The notes under the pieces were generated by a model, which saw only the letters and a program-made list of their open reading frames with translations, was not told where the DNA came from and did not search any database. A program made the position numbers and the translations under genes. Source: Melastoma dodecandrum (taxonomy: Eukaryota > Streptophyta > Magnoliopsida > Myrtales > Melastomataceae). From it: DNA of 64,000 nt. Shown one piece after another: positions 58,190 to 64,000 of this stretch; position 1 is the stretch's first letter, and each line of letters opens with the position of its first letter. The stretch is taken from NCBI GenBank assembly GCA_029817715.1, contig JARUPY010000040.1:62001-126000 (forward strand). The letters are read 5' to 3'.

Positions 58190-59495
58190 ATGGCGATTAT
58201 CGTCGAGTTCCTGGTGGGGATGCTGAAGCCTGTGGCCGCCCTCGTGGTAGTCCTCATGGCTGTCTGCCTTTCCCGTCTCCAGAGGCTTGACCTGGAGAAG
58301 GACATGCTCTACTCCATCTTCAGGGCCTTCCTCCAGCTCTCCATCATCGGCTTCGTCCTTGACTTCATCTTCCGCCAGGCCAACGGCATCTGGATCCTCA
58401 TCGCCTACCTTTTCATGGTCCCCCCCGTCCCACTTTCGATGATCCCCGTCACCTTCTCTCCTTGCTTTATTCGTAGCTTTGCGTATGGAACTGTTTCTGG
58501 GATATCATTGTGGCCAGAGAGGATCCGATGTTGTTATGGATTCGACGATAACTGGTTATCTTACGGCGAATGGGTTGCAGGTGTGCGTGGCTGGTCATAC
58601 AGCAGGTCAGCGAGCAAAGCACGTGCCTCAGGGGAAGTACATAGCGGGAATTTCCATCTTGACCGGGACGTCAGTGACGATGGCCTTGCTTTTGCTTCTC
58701 AGAGTCTTCCCTTTCTCCCCTCGCTACGTCATTCCGGTTGCCGGGATGATGATAGGGAATTCAATGACCGTCACTGGGGTTACCATGAAGAGGCTTCGAG
58801 ACGACATCAAGTCACAGATCAACCAGGTCAGTCCTTGGGCACAGCCGCCAATGGTTCTGGATTCAGGAGAGGCTGAAACTCACTCTGTTATTCTTGAGAT
58901 CCTGCTCTATTGGTCCGCTGCTGGAATAACACTGTCTGATTAGACGACTTTAGACGTTATTTGATTAGGCACGTGGAAGAGAATGAAGTGCAACAGAACT
59001 ATCCAAATTTGTCAGGTGCACCACCTGTAGGATCAGTTTGGGGCCGGCCAAATAGGCTTTCAAGATTAATCGATTGAAAATAGGAGGCTACGTGTATTGT
59101 TTCTTGTCAGCCTTTTTGGATTGATGCCTGCTGCCACTGTTATTCAACTCTGCTTGCTCTTGGCTTAATTGTTTTTCCAACAGGTCGAGACAGCACTGGC
59201 CCTGGGAGCGAATCCAAAGCAAGCGACAATAAACCAGGTGAAGAGTGCGCTGGTGATCGGGCTCGCTCCAGTTCTCGACAACGCCAAAACCGTAGGGCTG
59301 ATAGCACTTCCAGGGGCAATGACAGGGCTAATAATGGGGGGAGCTTCACCGCTCGAGGCCATTCAGCTGCAAATCGTGGTGATGAACATGCTCATAGGGG
59401 CATCAACCGTGAGTAGCATGCTCTCGACGTACCTCTCTTGGCCAAACTTCTTCACCTATGCCTATCAATTAGAAACCAAGGTGTTCTCCATGTGA
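58190..59495 (+). CDS. ALS3/STAR2-like ABC-type transporter membrane subunit, copy 1
   Basis: Exons are 58190-58417, 58581-58826 and 59184-59495 (GT-AG introns; 261 residues). The start MAIIVEFLVGMLKP is the first ATG with a continuous frame; a longer start would need a non-ATG codon. The protein is highly hydrophobic, with about seven membrane helices. It carries the family signatures VAGHTAGQRAKHVP (residues 78-91), GTSVTM, VAGMMIGNSMTVTGVTMKRL, LVIGLAPVLDNAKTVGLI and LPGAMTGLIMGGASPLEAIQ. It belongs to the UPF0014 family. Plant ALS3/STAR2 partners the ABC ATPase STAR1 at the tonoplast or other endomembranes and is needed for aluminium tolerance, probably by exporting UDP-glucose. No ATPase domain is fused here. 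A second copy follows 2.4 kb downstream. Confidence 0.93.
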
Positions 59496-59499
59496 ATAG

Positions 59500-61700
59500 A
59501 GTGGATATGAGATTCCCCTGCTTTGCCTTTGTAAAGTATAATCTCAGAATAGTGTGAGTCGAGATAGGCGAGAGTTAGTTGACTCCGTAGCTTGGCTCTT
59601 ACATACTGGTCGACGGAAGAACCTCCAGGCATGAAAAAGCGGGAGCAGGAGGAATCAAACAAAGCAAGAGGGCCGGCAATGCAATGCGGGAGTGAGATAG
59701 TTGTTGTTGGTCCATGAGTTTTGCTGTTTAAGGCCCGAAAGATGATGGTTTGGGATTTACTTCCAAATGGAATGGAGATGGTCAACCACAGGGAGAAAAG
59801 CAATGCATTGGGCTTCTTTTGATAACTTTGTGGGGACCCAATATCTCATTATCCAAGTTTCAGGTCCCAGATACAGAATGAACAGAAGCAGAAGGTTTCT
59901 TTCTATTATTTAATCATGAGTTGGAAAATTTGTTATGAAATTGAGTGAAGATTAAAACATGCGAATGATAAGAGGAGATTTACCTAACTTATGCACAAAT
60001 CAGGATGGCCTGAAGATATGGTTTTCATGCGGTTGGAGGGGAATACACACTATACTCTCCATGTTGTGCAATTCCCCTTTTAAAGTGGAGATGATGGAAT
60101 CAAGAAGTCCGACAATGGGTGGAGAAAGGACATCCCCCAACACCCTCAAAAAAAAGATATTTAGGGATAGAAATGGCGATGGGTGGTGGTACGGTCAGTA
60201 CATGACATTGAGACCCAAAAGAGATTGATGAAAAATTGCTAGAAACAAACCAGGGTCATCATCAACTCAATTACGTTTTCTTTCTTTTGTTAAACCAGGG
60301 AAAAGAAAACATCTTCATCTTTTGGGAGGGAATGGCGAAGGTGGTGGGGTTTCCATTGGCCTCTTTTTTTAACTTATCCCGCTTCTCTTATAATTTACTT
60401 ATCTTTCCTTTTTGGCCTACTTGAATCGCTAATGGCAATGCACAGAATGAAAGGAACTTTTCTTTAACTTAATTATTTATTACAAATCATTGTCATATAA
60501 GAAGGGCATGGCAAGCGGAAAATCTAAATCCATCCCAAACTTAGATTAGTTAAGCCATAGCCATAGAATAAGTCCATGTATTTGAGAATCACCTGTGATA
60601 TTGTGGTAATAACATGAGAAAGTACATCACCGAGGACTCTCGGTCGGGCATGACGATCTCTACTTTTTAATAAGCTGTGTGTGTGTGGAGGCCCTAAATG
60701 GGGATGACATGGACTTTAACTAACGAGTCCCACGCGGGAACTTAGGCCGTACCTGGGACGCCGTTATCTCGAGAGAGGAATTCCACCTGGGGGATAAGAC
60801 CTGGGACAAGACCCAGCTCCAACAAAATGCGAATGGGGATTAAGAAATGAGGAAAATGTGGTTGTGGTGGTGGTGGTGACTCAGTCCACACCATTCTTTC
60901 CCCCCTCCCTGGAAAATCAAATTTCTCCCCTGTTTGCTAGGGAAACATTAGCCATGTAACGAGTACTAACACAAGATTAAGGAAATGTGGTCGTCAAGAC
61001 TTTAAACGGACAGTAACGTGAAGAACAAGAACAAAAACACACAAACGCAAGCACTTACTTACATTTCTGGGAAACAGACGAGACAACCAAGCTAAAGATT
61101 CCTAAAGATTGATTCTACCTAAAACTAAGATATTGTGTGTTGATGTTGTGTCTTGATTTTCTGGTCTTTTCTTCTATTTATACTTGCAAAATCTTATCTT
61201 CAAGATTATCCATAAAATCTGTCACTCCATGATTAGATTCGATGTTAGATTTTCTCCATCACAGATCTCCACATTCTTTTCGAGGAGAATTAAATTCTCT
61301 TTAGATTCTTTCCATTAGAATCATGTCTCTATTTATTAGAGTTAGATTTATTTGGCAAATTAGATTTTCCTTGAATCGATTTAACTATTATATTCGTCGA
61401 TTATATTGTGCTCTACTCAAGTAACAATCCTGGACCATCATAAACCGGTCCCAATTCAATTTTCGGATTTTTACTTTCTTTTATTTTTCACACATCTCTT
61501 TCTTCAATTCACCATCGTTTCCGTGAACCATAGCCGTCCTCATTCCCAAACATCGTCATTTTATTAGAAGGCATACTCTTTCTGGAGCCGAAGACGGAAA
61601 AAAAATGATTTTGAAAAATTTATAATATATTTATTTATAAAAAGGAAGAACATATTTGATTTGGGAACACCAAATCCTCCTGTTGTTGGGGGGGGTATTG
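59500..61700. other. Intergenic sequence between the two ALS3-like genes
   Basis: No gene is recognised. It is AT-rich in the second half. Confidence 0.6.
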
Positions 61701-61712
61701 GCCTTCCTAAAA

Positions 61713-61722
61713 TATTTATAAG
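61713..61722 (+). promoter_or_regulatory. TATA-box candidate of ALS3-like copy 2
   Basis: TATTTATAAG lies about 140 bp upstream of the start codon at 61864, in a local G-rich stretch. Placed by spacing only. Confidence 0.4.
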
Positions 61723-61863
61723 GGGGGGTCAGCACTTGCACTCCCCCCAACACAAATACTCATCAAAATTGTTGTGTTGGCGAGTCTTCAAAGACCTTAG
61801 GAATTAGTTAGTTCCTGGTGCAAGTGCTCCCTTTCGCCCCCTTCTTTGAGGCCATCCAACACC

Positions 61864-63076
61864 ATGTTAGCCGATTATGTGGAGGGTATGCTGAAGCCTC
61901 TGGCCGCCCTCGCGGTGGTCTTTATGGCCGTTTCCCTCTCCCGTTTCCAGAACCTCAACATTGAGAAGGACATGCTCTATTCCGTCTGCAGAGGCTTCAT
62001 TCAGCTCTCTGTCATCGGTTTTGTCCTCGAGTTCATCTTCCATCAGACCAACGATATCTGGATCCTCGTTGCCTACCTCTTCATGGTGCGCCACCTTTCC
62101 CACCTCCTCTTCACTGGGAAATCATCTCCAAACCTCTTCAACGCTCCAGATCATTAACTCTAACCTGCACGCCACACAACAATATGGAAAATTCTTCGCT
62201 GTCAGACTACTAATGGCCACAAACGCTATTAAATCGTCTTCCTATGATTAATATTGTTTTTAGTCGATATCATGAGGGGATTATTTCTGGAAAATGGATG
62301 CAGGTATGCGTAGCAGGTCATACAGCTGGTCAGCGAGCAAAGCACGTGCCTCAGGGAAAGTACATAGCTGGGATTTCCATACTGAGTGGGACGTCAGTCA
62401 CGATGTCGCTGCTTCTGCTGCTTAAAGTCTTTCCCTTCACTCCCCGCTTTGTGATTCCGGTCGCAGGCATGATGGTAGGGAATGCGATGACCTCCACTGG
62501 TGTCACCATGAAAAGACTCCGAGACGACGTCAAGATGCAGAAGAACCAGGTCAGCCATCGGCTGCAGCCAGAAATATGAGATGCTAAGAAGGCTACTGAT
62601 GTTGCTCTGTTCTGCATGTTGATAGGATCTTATGAACGTCAATTGGTTATAGCATGCTTGGATTTGACTCGACTATCTAACTATGATTTCATCATAAGAA
62701 TTCATTGTGGTTTATTTTTTTCAACGCTCAGGTGTGTGTTTCACCTGATGTTTCTTTATAGGTTGAGACAGCGTTGGCTCTGGGAGCAAACCCCAAGCAA
62801 GCAACGATCTCGCAGGTTAAGAGAGCATTGGTCATCGGACTTACTCCAGTGCTTGATAGCGCCAAGACCGTCGGGCTCATCTCCCTCCCGGGTGCAATGA
62901 CTGGCTTGATTATGGGAGGGGCTTCTCCGTTGGAAGCCATTCAGCTCCAGATCGTGGTGATGAACATGACGATTGGAGCATCCACGGCCAGTTGCATTAT
63001 GTCAACATTCCTATCTTGGCCAAACTTCTTCACCTATGCCTATCAGCTGGAAACGAAGGTCTTTGATGCAGAGTGA
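61864..63076 (+). CDS. ALS3/STAR2-like ABC-type transporter membrane subunit, copy 2
   Basis: Exons are 61864-62085, 62304-62549 and 62762-63076 (GT-AG introns; about 260 residues), at the same intron positions as copy 1. The start is MLADYVEGMLKPLAALAVVF, nine codons after an upstream in-frame open stretch without ATG. The protein keeps all the signatures listed for copy 1: VAGHTAGQRAKHVP, GTSVTM, VAGMMVGNAMTSTGVTMKRL, VIGLTPVLDSAKTVGLI and PGAMTGLIMGGASPLEAI. Differences are mostly conservative (for example I/V and D/E exchanges near residue 60). The C-terminus ends LETKVFDAE instead of LETKVFSM. The duplicate is intact, and the two genes probably diverged after a local tandem duplication. 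Confidence 0.93.
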
Positions 63077-63079
63077 GAT

Positions 63080-63730
63080 CGCTGCCATCTCGCCTCTTTC
63101 ATAAAAGTTCAACCCAAAATCGTCTGTCGTTTTTGTTTTTACCACCTCTTGTTGAATCTCAGAACAAAGTTCAGTCGCTAGTGGATTCAAAATGAATGTC
63201 CTTCAGTCAGGGAATCATCATCTGGCATTCTAGTCAACCCGCAATATCGTAGTGTGAATGGGTCAAGAAAAATACAGCTGGAGAGTAACACTCATTTAAG
63301 AAAACAGAAAAATTCATTGCCAAGAAACTGAGATGAGGAGAAAAGTTGATAGTTTTGCAAATTTTTGATGGAACTGAGGAAAACTATGATATACAAATTC
63401 TCAGTTCCAGACTAGAAGCCTGAAATTTGGGCAACATGTCACTCTCGAAGGCCACCGGGGTTCCTTATCAATCTCTTGAAATTTTACAACTCCTTCGACA
63501 GACGGCCGTATACTTGTGTCTCTACAGCAACCACATGCCTCCTTGTTGAACATCTGCCGCAAACACATCCTGACTGTGGCTTACAACTGCTGGAGTTCCA
63601 GTTTCAGAATCCGGACTTAGAACAATGAAAAGTACGATGTTTGGCCCTTTCTATTAACCATTTGATCACGAGGTCAATAATATTAAAAATTGAAAATCAT
63701 TTATTCAAAAGAAGCAGAAAGATATGTTCT
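63080..63730. other. Intergenic spacer
   Basis: No gene is seen between the convergent ALS3-like copy 2 and the ABCG gene. It probably holds both 3' UTRs. Confidence 0.6.
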
Positions 63731-63734
63731 ATTA

Positions 63735-64000
63735 TTAAGTGCGCTTGTTCTTGCTGCCGAATAAAAGGGTGAAGTAGAACAAAACCCTGAAGAAGAAGCC
63801 CCAGGCGATGGTGATCCAAAGGCAGTTCCACTTACTTATGTCCGTTATCCCCTGACTCCTCAGTATGTCCACCCCTGTCGTCACGCATGTGCTCCCCGTT
63901 ATGTTCATCCCCAGAGTCTTCCCCATGTTCTCCAGCAGCCTCAGCTTCAACCACTCCGGCACCCTCCCCAGCGGCGTCATGTCGAACATCTGCGTTCCCC
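63735..64000 (-). CDS. ABCG half-transporter, 3' end only (ABCG1/2/6/16/20 clade)
   Basis: The gene enters from the right edge on the minus strand and ends at a TAA (63735-63737). The 88-residue C-terminal piece reads GTQMFDMTPLGRVPEWLKLR, LLENMGKTLGMNITGSTC, TTGVDILRSQGITDISKW and NCLWITIAWGFFFRVLFYFT before ending GSKNKRT. This is the very conserved C-terminus of plant half-size ABCG transporters of the ABCG1/2/6/16/20 group, which place suberin or pollen-wall lipid components outside the cell. It contains the last membrane helix. The rest of the gene is outside the window. Confidence 0.9.
   Translation of the reverse strand, partial: GTQMFDMTPLGRVPEWLKLRLLENMGKTLGMNITGSTCVTTGVDILRSQGITDISKWNCLWITIAWGFFFRVLFYFTLLFGSKNKRT

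Overview
The window is nuclear DNA from a flowering plant. The evidence is spliced genes with plant-specific products (a lambda-class glutathione transferase, two ALS3/STAR2-type transporters, a plant ABCG half-transporter, an SGR9-like RING ligase) and dense Ty1/copia and Tat/Ogre-type LTR retrotransposons. I cannot name the species from sequence alone.

Layout. 1-7417 is a head-to-tail array of about five copies of an unfamiliar gene-like unit. Each copy holds an Ala/Pro-rich, decapeptide-repeat, Cys-rich reading frame, and two long copies also carry the 5' end of an RGG-type mRNA-binding protein gene. 7418-13290 is mostly intergenic, with a minisatellite and an unprocessed, decayed PRMT1-type methyltransferase pseudogene (minus strand). 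13290-14437 is a fragment of an IST1-like gene, followed by a truncated Tat/Ogre-like remnant with a primer-binding site at 16327. 18851-28689 is an old, decayed copia element (TSD AAACC) split by a younger, almost intact copia element at 23198-27812 (TSD CTGTT, one nonsense codon). 29897-30360 is a small coiled-coil gene and 32082-33050 an intronless SGR9-like RING ligase. 34862-50125 is a complete 15.3-kb Tat/Ogre-like non-autonomous element (TSD ATGTA) with LTRs of about 5.06 kb. Its LTRs carry fragments of host genes: a SWEET sugar transporter with splice sites still visible, a DUF1666 protein and a third unassigned reading frame. 52278-54129 is a nine-exon lambda GST gene with an in-frame stop, 56606-57085 a small Tudor-like protein gene, and 58190-63076 two tandem ALS3-like genes. 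The 3' end of an ABCG1/2/6/16/20-clade gene enters from the right edge.

How it fits together. The right quarter is gene-rich and conserved; the left three quarters are built by transposition, nesting and capture of gene fragments. The main points of interest are the gene fragments carried inside the giant LTRs, the uneven divergence between the two LTR copies, and the array at the left edge, whose coding potential matches no family I know. The ALS3-like half-transporter subunits and the ABCG exporter share no operon-like logic and are ordinary neighbours.
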